A DNA stretch of 64,000 nt from contig DXYS01000006.1 of NCBI GenBank assembly GCA_019415705.1, positions 1 through 64,000 of the forward strand, written 5' to 3'. Made by a program: the position numbers and the translations under genes. Position 1 is the first letter of the stretch. Each line of letters opens with the position of its first letter. Shown piece by piece: positions 37,603-44,672 of the stretch. The notes beneath the pieces were generated by a model. That model saw only the letters and a list, made by a program, of their open reading frames with translations. It made no database searches and was not told the origin of the DNA. The DNA is from Bacteroidales bacterium. Its GTDB lineage: Bacteria; Bacteroidota; Bacteroidia; Bacteroidales; Muribaculaceae.

Positions 37603-39726
37603 ATGAACCTAAAATCTAACATCATCAGAACTCTCTGCCTCGGTGGCTCGATACTTATTGCTGCTGCTGCTTCGGCTGACAATCTGCCCGAGCGCGTGCC
37701 GGCCTTCCCCGGCGCCGAGGGTTTCGGTAAATACACCACCGGCGGTCGCGGCGGCCACGTCTACACCGTCACCTCGCTCGAAGACAGCGGCGTCGGCACT
37801 CTGCGCTGGGCCAACGACCAGCCCGGACCGCGCACAATCGTTTTCGCTGTCTCAGGCACAATCCATCTGAAATCGTCACTCAAGCTTAAAGAAAACACCA
37901 CTATCGCCGGCCAGACCGCGCCCGGCGACGGCATCTGCCTCGCCGACTACCCTGTCACGATAGCCTCCAACAGCATAGTCCGCTATATCCGCTTCCGCCT
38001 CGGCAACACTAACGTGACCCAGAACGGCGCTGACGGATGGGACGGTCTCTCGGTCATGGACTCACACGACGTCATCGTCGACCACTGCTCGGTCAGCTGG
38101 TCTATCGACGAGTGCTGCTCGATACTCGGCAACAAAAACACCTCCCTGCAGTGGAGCATCGTCGCCCAGAGTCTCGTCAACGCCGGACACAGCAAAGGCG
38201 CTCACGGCTACGGCGGCAACTGGGGCGGCTCGGGTGCATCGTTCCACCACAATTTGGTCGTGCACCACGGCTCGCGCACTCCGCGCCTCGGCCCGCGTCC
38301 GACCACACAGCTTGACGAGCGTATGGATATGCGCAACAACGTCATCTACAACTTCGGCGGCAACGGCTGCTACGGCGGTGAAGGCATGAACGTCAACATC
38401 GTCAACAACTATTACAAACCCGGCCCCGGCTCGCCCACAAACACCCGAGGCAAACGCATCGCCGGCATTGGTGTACGCACCAACTCTTACTGCACCACCT
38501 ATCCTGACTATGCTCCGGCCCTTCACCTCTGGGGCTCATACTTTGTCGAGGGCAACATCAACTCAAAATACAGCGACGTCACCGCCGACAACTGGGCCAA
38601 TGGCATGTATAACCAGATTGACACAAGCAACTCGGCCACAGACGGCACATGGAACGACGAAGTCAAGAAGAATATCCGCCGCTCGGAGCCCGTGCCCTAC
38701 TACGCCACCACGACCCACTCGGCCGACGACGCCTACAAACGCGTGCTTGACTATGCCGGCTGCTCGCTAAGCCGTGACAACTTCGACGACCAGATGGTCG
38801 GCGACTGCCGCGTTGGCACTGCCACAGCCACCGGCTCGAAACTATCCAAGGGTTTCGTAAACTCACAGGACGACAACACCGCCCTCGTTAAAGCCAACGG
38901 CGGCTCTGCATGGCCCATCCTCAACTCGACCGAGGCTCCCGTCGACACTGACGGCGACGGCATACCCGACGAATGGGAAAAAGCCAACGGCCTCGACCCC
39001 GAGAAGAAAGGCGACGCCAACCTCTATAACGACGAAGGCTACACCATGCTCGAGGTCTACCTCGCATCTTTGGTCGAAGACATCACCGAAGGGCAGAACG
39101 CCGGCGGTGACATCGAGGGCGACATCCTCGCCGTCGACCCCGTCAAAGACAGCTACACCATCTCGTTAGAGACCAGCACCGGCGGCACATCGTCGTGGAC
39201 CGGCGAATTTGCAGGGGGCATCCGTCTGTTCAACATCGACGACAAAGCCATCTCAATTTACCGCAAGACGCACATCGGCGTAGGCCGCGGCGTAAAACAC
39301 TACATCCTGCTCCCGGCCGGCTCAGAGGTGACAGCCATCGACTTTGCAGGCAAAGGCAACACCTACCCCAACCGCACCACCGAGCCTTCGCTCGTCGAGC
39401 TTAACGGCGAGACATTCGACTCAGGCACATACAAACTGCCCACAAACCAGTCGACAGCCGACGGCAAATTCACCGTCGAACTTACCAAACCGGCCAAAGG
39501 CATGCTGACATTCACTTTTGCCGACTGCGACCCTATAATTTCCGGCATCACGCTCCACACACGCACGGCATCGACCTCAGGCATCGACGACATAGTCATC
39601 TCTGACGAAGACCCGCGCTCACAAGACCCCAACTGGTACACGCTCTCCGGTCTCAACCTCGGCACGGAGCGCCCCACAGCCGCCGGCATCTATATCAACC
39701 GCGGCCGCAAAATCGCCGTCAGATAA
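37603..39726 (+). CDS. PL1-family pectate lyase with T9SS tail
   Basis: This enzyme cleaves de-esterified homogalacturonan by beta-elimination, making unsaturated oligogalacturonides that suit the GH105 domain encoded nearby. The 707-residue protein has a signal peptide, the N-terminal FPGAEGFGKYTTGGRGG motif common in Bacteroidota PL1 enzymes, and SLEDSGVGTLRWA. The calcium and active-site strands are VIVDHCSVSWSIDE, then HHGSRTPRLGP with basic residues Arg225 and Arg228, and NNVIYNFGGNGCYGGEG. A thrombospondin-3-like calcium loop follows (VDTDGDGIPDEWEKANGLDP), then a beta-sandwich of unknown type and a T9SS tail (SGIDDIV, YTLSGLNLG, GIYINRGRKIAVR). Only 182 bp separate it from the CE8 gene, but a terminator and own promoter lie between them. 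Confidence 0.9.
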   Translation: MNLKSNIIRTLCLGGSILIAAAASADNLPERVPAFPGAEGFGKYTTGGRGGHVYTVTSLEDSGVGTLRWANDQPGPRTIVFAVSGTIHLKSSLKLKENTTIAGQTAPGDGICLADYPVTIASNSIVRYIRFRLGNTNVTQNGADGWDGLSVMDSHDVIVDHCSVSWSIDECCSILGNKNTSLQWSIVAQSLVNAGHSKGAHGYGGNWGGSGASFHHNLVVHHGSRTPRLGPRPTTQLDERMDMRNNVIYNFGGNGCYGGEGMNVNIVNNYYKPGPGSPTNTRGKRIAGIGVRTNSYCTTYPDYAPALHLWGSYFVEGNINSKYSDVTADNWANGMYNQIDTSNSATDGTWNDEVKKNIRRSEPVPYYATTTHSADDAYKRVLDYAGCSLSRDNFDDQMVGDCRVGTATATGSKLSKGFVNSQDDNTALVKANGGSAWPILNSTEAPVDTDGDGIPDEWEKANGLDPEKKGDANLYNDEGYTMLEVYLASLVEDITEGQNAGGDIEGDILAVDPVKDSYTISLETSTGGTSSWTGEFAGGIRLFNIDDKAISIYRKTHIGVGRGVKHYILLPAGSEVTAIDFAGKGNTYPNRTTEPSLVELNGETFDSGTYKLPTNQSTADGKFTVELTKPAKGMLTFTFADCDPIISGITLHTRTASTSGIDDIVISDEDPRSQDPNWYTLSGLNLGTERPTAAGIYINRGRKIAVR

Positions 39727-39741
39727 CCGATACGCTTTTGT

Positions 39742-39785
39742 GGCGCCAAGCAGTGAGACAATTAACGCCGATACTGCTTGGCGCC
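39742..39785 (+). terminator. Hairpin after the pectate lyase gene
   Basis: A perfect 13-bp stem pairs 39742-39754 (GGCGCCAAGCAGT) with 39773-39785 around an 18-nt loop. The T-run follows only after about 15 nt (39801-39805), so termination may be weak. Confidence 0.6.
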
Positions 39786-39843
39786 GACACTGTCGTCACC
39801 TTTTTGCGACAAAAAATCCACCTTTTCGGGTCAATGCAGACCT

Positions 39844-39851
39844 TAAATTTG
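39844..39851 (+). promoter_or_regulatory. -7 box (TAAATTTG) for the carbohydrate-binding T9SS gene
   Basis: TAAATTTG matches TAnnTTTG, 51 bp before the ATG at 39903. Confidence 0.5.
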
Positions 39852-39902
39852 CGACATAGAAAAATCAACCTTTTTTACTTATAACTAATTCTTAATTTCT
39901 CC

Positions 39903-41378
39903 ATGAAGAAAACTTTACTTCTTATGGCCGCCCTCTTCGCAGGTGCGTTCACAGTTTCGGCTCAAGAGCCCGTAGAGCCTGTAGAGCCCACTCCTTTCGT
40001 ACAGCGTGACGAGGTCAAACCTCAGGCCATCCCCGGCGACCTCACACTCGGCGACTGCAAAATCACAGTAATGCAGGGCGAGACTCCCGCCAAGACTGTC
40101 TATGCAGCTCCCGGCGAAGACTCAAAATGGGAAGGCGCCACACTCGGCAATACAAACAACGGCTACACAATCGAGTATAACGTTACTTCGACCGAGGCCT
40201 CTTACTACATCATCACATTCATGACCGGCTCGAAGAACAACGGCAGCTCGCTCGACCTCGAGATTCTCAACGGCACAACTTCTGTCTGGAAAGGCACAAT
40301 GAACGTCCCCAACAACGGTCAGTGGTCAGGACGCAACTGGGCTAACCCCTATTGCATCGTCGACACAGAGATTCCCGCAGGCTCTTATAACTTCGTCATC
40401 ACCTGCAAACAGGAAGACCCTGCAGCTAACGTGGTCAACATCGCCGGCATCAACTTCGCAGCACGCTCTGAAGTCCCCGAAACCAGCGAGCTCTACACCG
40501 CCTGCACTCTTATGACTGCCTCAGGTGAAGAAGACGGCACCGAAGCCGGCTCTATAGTCGTAGCTCCTGCAATGGACAGCTACATCTCAGGTACAGAAAT
40601 CACTCTGACCGCACGCGCCAACACAGGCTACAAATTCCTCTACTTCGTCAACAACTCAGTGCCCGACACTCATATCGAGGAAAACCCCTACAAGTTCAAC
40701 ATCGGCTCTGACGCCAACGACTTCACTGCTTACTTCGAGGAGTTAGACATGATGAATCCTATCCCCGGCACAATGTCGCTCGACAAAGCTTATGACGTTG
40801 TAGGCTTTGGTAAAGGCAAAGAGTGGAACGTGACTGCAAATGGCAAAATCGCCGAAGTAGGTAGCTCGGAGTTCATTGCTACTGATAATATTCAGTATTT
40901 CAGCGACATGCGCCAGCCCTCATCAGCTTGCTTCAAAGTTGATGTAAAACAGGCCGGTTCTTATACCGTAACATTCGGTGCTGCGACAAAGAATGAGGGC
41001 TCATCAATAGCTTTCACTCTTACAGATGCTGATAATGAAGCTAATGTTGTAAACGTAGGGCCCTTCACCTCTAAAACAGACTTCGCAATTTCAGGCCAGT
41101 GGAAAAACTTCCAAATGGTTAAGAGCCAGCCCTTCACCCTCACAGCCGGTAAGAAAGTCCTTAAACTCGACTTCAAAGGTGCAACTGCAGGTAAAGAGAC
41201 TCTCAATCTCTGCAACATCAGCTTCGCTCTCGAAGGCAGCAGCGGCATCGATGATATCGTAGTCGGCGAAGGCGAAATCAACGGTGAGGTCAAGGCTTAC
41301 AACCTGCAGGGCATCGAGGTCGCTCCCGACACCAAAGGTCTCATCATCATCAACGGCAAAAAAGTTTACAACAAATAA
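39903..41378 (+). CDS. Secreted carbohydrate-binding-like protein with T9SS tail, no catalytic domain
   Basis: I do not recognise a named family for the whole 491-residue protein. After the signal peptide (MKKTLLLMAALFAGAFTVSA) come a short Glu/Pro stretch (EPVEPVEPTP) and then a CBM6/CBM35-like jelly roll (about 40-190, with YNVTSTEASYYIITFMTG and SLDLEILNG). Next is an InlB-repeat-like module (about 200-280, EITLTARANTGYKFLYFVN). A second jelly roll resembles the first (about 285-440, SACFKVDVKQAGSYTVTFGAATKNEGSSI, shown in parts). The tail, after SSGIDDIVVG, has YNLQGIEVAPDTKGLIIINGKKVYNK-type T9SS features. Two binding modules and no enzyme domain suggest a cell-surface glycan-binding protein or scaffold, perhaps for pectin given its neighbours. 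Base composition in 40780-41060 is more A/T-rich than its surroundings. Confidence 0.65.
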   Translation: MKKTLLLMAALFAGAFTVSAQEPVEPVEPTPFVQRDEVKPQAIPGDLTLGDCKITVMQGETPAKTVYAAPGEDSKWEGATLGNTNNGYTIEYNVTSTEASYYIITFMTGSKNNGSSLDLEILNGTTSVWKGTMNVPNNGQWSGRNWANPYCIVDTEIPAGSYNFVITCKQEDPAANVVNIAGINFAARSEVPETSELYTACTLMTASGEEDGTEAGSIVVAPAMDSYISGTEITLTARANTGYKFLYFVNNSVPDTHIEENPYKFNIGSDANDFTAYFEELDMMNPIPGTMSLDKAYDVVGFGKGKEWNVTANGKIAEVGSSEFIATDNIQYFSDMRQPSSACFKVDVKQAGSYTVTFGAATKNEGSSIAFTLTDADNEANVVNVGPFTSKTDFAISGQWKNFQMVKSQPFTLTAGKKVLKLDFKGATAGKETLNLCNISFALEGSSGIDDIVVGEGEINGEVKAYNLQGIEVAPDTKGLIIINGKKVYNK

Positions 41379-41401
41379 TAAACTCACGCCATAAACCCAC
41401 T

Positions 41402-41438
41402 GACGCGCCGACTCTTACGAGCCGGCGCGTCTTCGTTT
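41402..41438 (+). terminator. Terminator after the carbohydrate-binding T9SS gene
   Basis: The stem GACGCGCCG (41402-41410) pairs with CGGCGCGTC (41423-41431), extended inward by CTC/GAG, and is followed by TTCGTTT. Confidence 0.75.
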
Positions 41439-41540
41439 AAACCCCGGCAGAGATGGGCAGATATTTTGCTTAATTCTAAAAATAATCGTAAATAAGTCAT
41501 TTTGTAACAAAAAATACACCCATACGTGCAATTAATGCAT

Positions 41541-41548
41541 TATCTTTG
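41541..41548 (+). promoter_or_regulatory. -7 box (TATCTTTG) of the candidate small RNA
   Basis: TATCTTTG matches TAnnTTTG and no protein start follows for 270 bp. A TTTG at 41501-41504 is too far away to be the -33 element. Confidence 0.55.
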
Positions 41549-41554
41549 CATCAG

Positions 41555-41740
41555 AAAATCAAAGATAGAAATTGGTTTAAAAATTAGGTTTAAACAAGAC
41601 AGACTGATAATACAACAAATTTGGTTTAGGTTAATAGGAAGAAAAACAGTCTCCAAAGAAGGTACTGTGATGAAGAAAAGTTCTTAAACAAGGCCGGGTC
41701 GACCGCAGTTGATTGCGTTCGGCCCGTTTTTTTATCCCTT
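41555..41740 (+). ncRNA. Candidate small RNA or long leader of about 185 nt
   Basis: The 446-bp gap 41379-41824 contains a complete transcription unit without a gene: a -7 box at 41541-41548, an A-rich body, a small hairpin ACAGT (41646-41650)/ACTGT (41663-41667), and a terminator at 41693-41736 made of CCGGGTCGACCGCA-type and TGCGTTCGGCCCG arms followed by T7. A second -7 box comes after the terminator, so the downstream GH3 gene has its own promoter. The only ORF inside is a five-codon ATG AAG AAA AGT TCT TAA. The unit could be a trans-acting small RNA, or a terminated leader (attenuator) of the GH3 gene. Confidence 0.5.
41693..41736 (+). terminator. Rho-independent terminator of the candidate small RNA
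   Basis: The left arm around 41694-41707 pairs with TGCGTTCGGCCCG (about 41714-41726), with one G-U pair and one mismatch, followed by a run of seven to eight T. Confidence 0.75.
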
Positions 41741-41779
41741 TGTGTCAACTAATACTCCCTAATAACGACTAATCGTCAA

Positions 41780-41787
41780 TAACTTTG
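41780..41787 (+). promoter_or_regulatory. -7 box (TAACTTTG) for the PA14-GH3 gene
   Basis: TAACTTTG matches TAnnTTTG, 37 bp before the ATG at 41825 and after the small RNA terminator. Confidence 0.5.
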
Positions 41788-41824
41788 AATATCCAAACCA
41801 TGATAATAATCACAATCCGACCCA

Positions 41825-44404
41825 ATGAATCCGATACTGAAAAAACTGACAATCGCCGTCGCAATTGCCGCTATGGCATCAATGACTTCGCGAGCGGACA
41901 CCGCTTTGCCCTATCAGAATCCGCAGCTGAGCGCCGACGAGCGTGCCGCTGACCTCTGCTCGCGTCTGACGACCGACGAGAAGGTCAAACTGATGATGAA
42001 CTCATCGCCGGCCATAGAACGTCTCGGCATCCCCGCCTTCGACTGGTGGAGCGAGGCCCTGCACGGCGTCGGTCGCAACGGACTCGCTACTGTCTTCCCG
42101 TCGTGCATCGGCATGGCCGCCTCATTCAACGACTCGCTGATTTATGACGTATTCACCGCCGTCAGCGACGAGGCCAGAGCCAAAAACACGATAGCACGCC
42201 GTAACGGCCGTGTCGGCAAATACCGCTGTCTGTCATTCTGGACGCCGACCGTCAACATCTTCCGTGACCCTCGCTGGGGGCGCGGGCAGGAAACATACGG
42301 CGAAGACCCGTATATGAACGGCCGCATGGGCTCTGTCGTCATCAAAGCCTTACAGGGTCCGTCAGACACAAGCTATCGCAAACTGCTTGCATGCGCCAAG
42401 CATTTTGCCGTGCACAGCGGCCCCGAGAAAACCCGACACAGCCTCAACATCGAGAATCTGCCGGCGCGTGACCTTTGGGAGAGTTATCTGCCGGCCTTCA
42501 AAGACCTCATCGACGCCGACGCGCGCGAGGTTATGTGCGCCTATCAGCGTTTCGAGGGCGATCCGTGCTGCGGCTCAGACCGCCTGCTCCAGCAGATTCT
42601 GCGCGAGGAGTGGGGCTTTGACGGTCTGGTGGTAACCGACTGCGGCGCCATTACCGACTTCCACGGCAAAAACAAACACGGCGTCTCGCCTGATGCCGCC
42701 GCTGCCTCGGCAAAAGCCGTCCGCTCCGGCTCTGACGTCGAGTGCGGCCAGAATTACCGCGCTCTCCCCGTCGCACTTGAGCGTGGCGAAATCACAATCG
42801 ACGAAATCGACCGCAGCGTGCGTCGTCTGCTCAAGGCGCGCTTTGAACTCGGCGACTTCGACCCAGACTCGCTCGTCAGCTGGACGCAGATACCCGAGTC
42901 GGTGATCAACTGCAAGGCTCATCAGGACCTCGCTCTCGAGATGGCACGTCAGCAGACCGTACTGCTCACAAACAAAGGTATTCTGCCGCTTGACCGCAAA
43001 GACGGCAAACGCATCATGGTCATGGGACCCAACGCCGCCGACTCGACAATGCAGTGGGGCATCTACTACGGCCAGCCCGGTCACACGGTGACAATCCTTG
43101 ACGGCATCCGGGAGAAAATCGGCGACGTAGACTACACCCCCGCCTGCGGCATAACCTCTATGACCGAGAGCGTCAGCATCTTCGACCGCATCGGTCAGCC
43201 CGACGGCACGAAAGGTCTGGCAGCCTCTTACTGGAACAACACCGCTCTCGACGGCGCCCCTGACGTCAAGACCGTATACACCGCTCCCATCCATTTGGAC
43301 AACGGCGGCAACACGGCCTTCGCGCCCGGCGTCAACCTCGAGAACTTCAGCACACGCATGCGCGGACGCTTCACGGCCGAAAAGACTGAGGAGCTGACCA
43401 TCAAATTCGCCAACGACGACGGCATGCGCATCATAGTCAACGGCGATACCATCCACAACCGCTGGAAGGTCGACCAGATGAATCTGCGCACACTCGCCCT
43501 CAACGTCGAGCAGGGCAAGACCTACGACATCGAAATCAACTACATGCAACTCACTGACGACGCTACGCTCAACTTTGATATCACCCGTGAGCGCGAGGTG
43601 ACTCCCGCCGAAATCGTCAAGCGCGCCGACGGCCACGACATTATCATATTTGTCGGCGGCATCTCGCCGGCCTTGGAGCGCGAGCAGGCACGTGTGACCA
43701 ATCCGGGTTTTGACAATGGCGACCGCACGTCGATCGAGCTGCCTCAGGCCCAGCGCGACATCATCGACGCACTCGTCAAAGCAGGCAAAAAAGTGGTGCT
43801 CGTCAACTGCAGCGGCAGCGCCGTGGCCCTCGCACCCGAGGCCGCGCTCTGCGACGCCATTGTCGAGGCATGGTATCCCGGCGAGCAGGGCGGCTCAGCC
43901 ATCGCCGATATACTTTTCGGCGACTGTAACCCCTCGGGCAAGCTCCCCGTGACATTCTACACCTCTGACGCACAGCTGCCCGCCGACTTCGAAGATTACC
44001 GCATGACCGGACGCACCTACAGATATCTGCGCGAGAAGCCGCTCTTTGAGTTCGGACACGGACTGAGCTATACCACCTTTGAGTACGGCAAACAGTCATA
44101 CAAAGACGGTCGTGTCACCGTCAAAATCAAAAATACGGGACGCCGCACCGGCACAGAGACAGTTCAGCTCTATCTGCGCCGCCCGGCCGACACCGAGGGG
44201 CCTGCGAAAACCCTCAGAGGCTATGAGCGCGTGACACTCGAGCCGGGCGAAAGCCGCGCTGTCACAATCGATATGCCGCGTGAGCGCTTTGAGACATGGG
44301 ACGAAACTGCAGGCCGCATGCGTGTCATCGGCGGCGACTATCAGCTGATGGTCGGCTCGTCGAGCGCCGACAAAAACCTCAAGACAATCAATGTAAAGAT
44401 ATAA
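41825..44404 (+). CDS. GH3 beta-xylosidase/glucosidase-type enzyme with PA14 insert
   Basis: The 859-residue exo-glycosidase has a signal peptide and a GH3 N-terminal barrel (SEALHGVGRNG, FWTPTVNIFRDPRWGRGQET, CAKHFAVHSGPEKTRH, nucleophile Asp272 in VVTDCGAITD). The start of the alpha/beta sandwich (MVMGPNAADSTMQWGIYYG) is interrupted by a PA14 module at about 464-590 (GLAASYWNNTALDG, RMRGRFTAEKTEELTIKFANDDG in parts, RIIVNGDTIHNRW). The sandwich then resumes (VNCSGSAVALAPE), and an FnIII-like domain closes the protein. PA14 inserts in GH3 usually shape the active-site entrance. The protein is a clear paralogue of the GH3 at 19637, which lacks the insert. The start ATG gives a good signal peptide. 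Periplasmic removal of xylose or glucose from oligosaccharides is the likely role. Confidence 0.9.
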   Translation: MNPILKKLTIAVAIAAMASMTSRADTALPYQNPQLSADERAADLCSRLTTDEKVKLMMNSSPAIERLGIPAFDWWSEALHGVGRNGLATVFPSCIGMAASFNDSLIYDVFTAVSDEARAKNTIARRNGRVGKYRCLSFWTPTVNIFRDPRWGRGQETYGEDPYMNGRMGSVVIKALQGPSDTSYRKLLACAKHFAVHSGPEKTRHSLNIENLPARDLWESYLPAFKDLIDADAREVMCAYQRFEGDPCCGSDRLLQQILREEWGFDGLVVTDCGAITDFHGKNKHGVSPDAAAASAKAVRSGSDVECGQNYRALPVALERGEITIDEIDRSVRRLLKARFELGDFDPDSLVSWTQIPESVINCKAHQDLALEMARQQTVLLTNKGILPLDRKDGKRIMVMGPNAADSTMQWGIYYGQPGHTVTILDGIREKIGDVDYTPACGITSMTESVSIFDRIGQPDGTKGLAASYWNNTALDGAPDVKTVYTAPIHLDNGGNTAFAPGVNLENFSTRMRGRFTAEKTEELTIKFANDDGMRIIVNGDTIHNRWKVDQMNLRTLALNVEQGKTYDIEINYMQLTDDATLNFDITREREVTPAEIVKRADGHDIIIFVGGISPALEREQARVTNPGFDNGDRTSIELPQAQRDIIDALVKAGKKVVLVNCSGSAVALAPEAALCDAIVEAWYPGEQGGSAIADILFGDCNPSGKLPVTFYTSDAQLPADFEDYRMTGRTYRYLREKPLFEFGHGLSYTTFEYGKQSYKDGRVTVKIKNTGRRTGTETVQLYLRRPADTEGPAKTLRGYERVTLEPGESRAVTIDMPRERFETWDETAGRMRVIGGDYQLMVGSSSADKNLKTINVKI

Positions 44405-44442
44405 CTGTCAGCTGCGAGGTCTTTCTAAGGTAAAAAAGCGCG

Positions 44443-44475
44443 AAGCGCCCGACCATACGGTCTGGCGCTTCCCTT
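44443..44475 (+). terminator. Terminator after the PA14-GH3 gene
   Basis: A 12-bp stem with one mismatch pairs 44443-44454 (AAGCGCCCGACC) with 44459-44470 around ATAC, followed by CCCTTATTT. Confidence 0.75.
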
Positions 44476-44507
44476 ATTTCAATCTTGAAATGTTAATATC
44501 AAATGAG

Positions 44508-44640
44508 ACGTCCGCTTTAGCGGTCGGAGCTGCAGAGCAGCGTAGCAAGTTAGCAGCCCCCAAAAAGATACCTATGACTGCGCGTAGCTACGCCACGCTT
44601 GTCATAGGCTCACATGCTATCGCCGCTAAACGCGGCTCTG
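44508..44640. repeat. Nested palindromes in the GH3/HTCS convergent gap
   Basis: The gap 44405-44672 holds, beyond the terminator, several inverted repeats. CCTATGAC (44571-44578) pairs with GTCATAGG (44601-44608) and encloses the perfect 12-bp palindrome GCGTAGCTACGC (44582-44593). CCGCTTTAGCGG (44512-44523) is itself hairpin-forming and is nearly complementary to CCGCTAAACGCGG (44623-44635). It could be a repetitive extragenic element, a degenerate MITE or a structured RNA. A 63-codon ORF on the plus strand across it has no protein-like features. Confidence 0.5.
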
Positions 44641-44672
44641 ACGCACCTAACGGTGCTGTATTTATAACTTAC

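Noticed and set aside
41668..41688. Five-codon ORF MKKSS near the small RNA terminator as a protein gene
   Set aside because: It is too short to support as a gene; kept only as a possible leader peptide.
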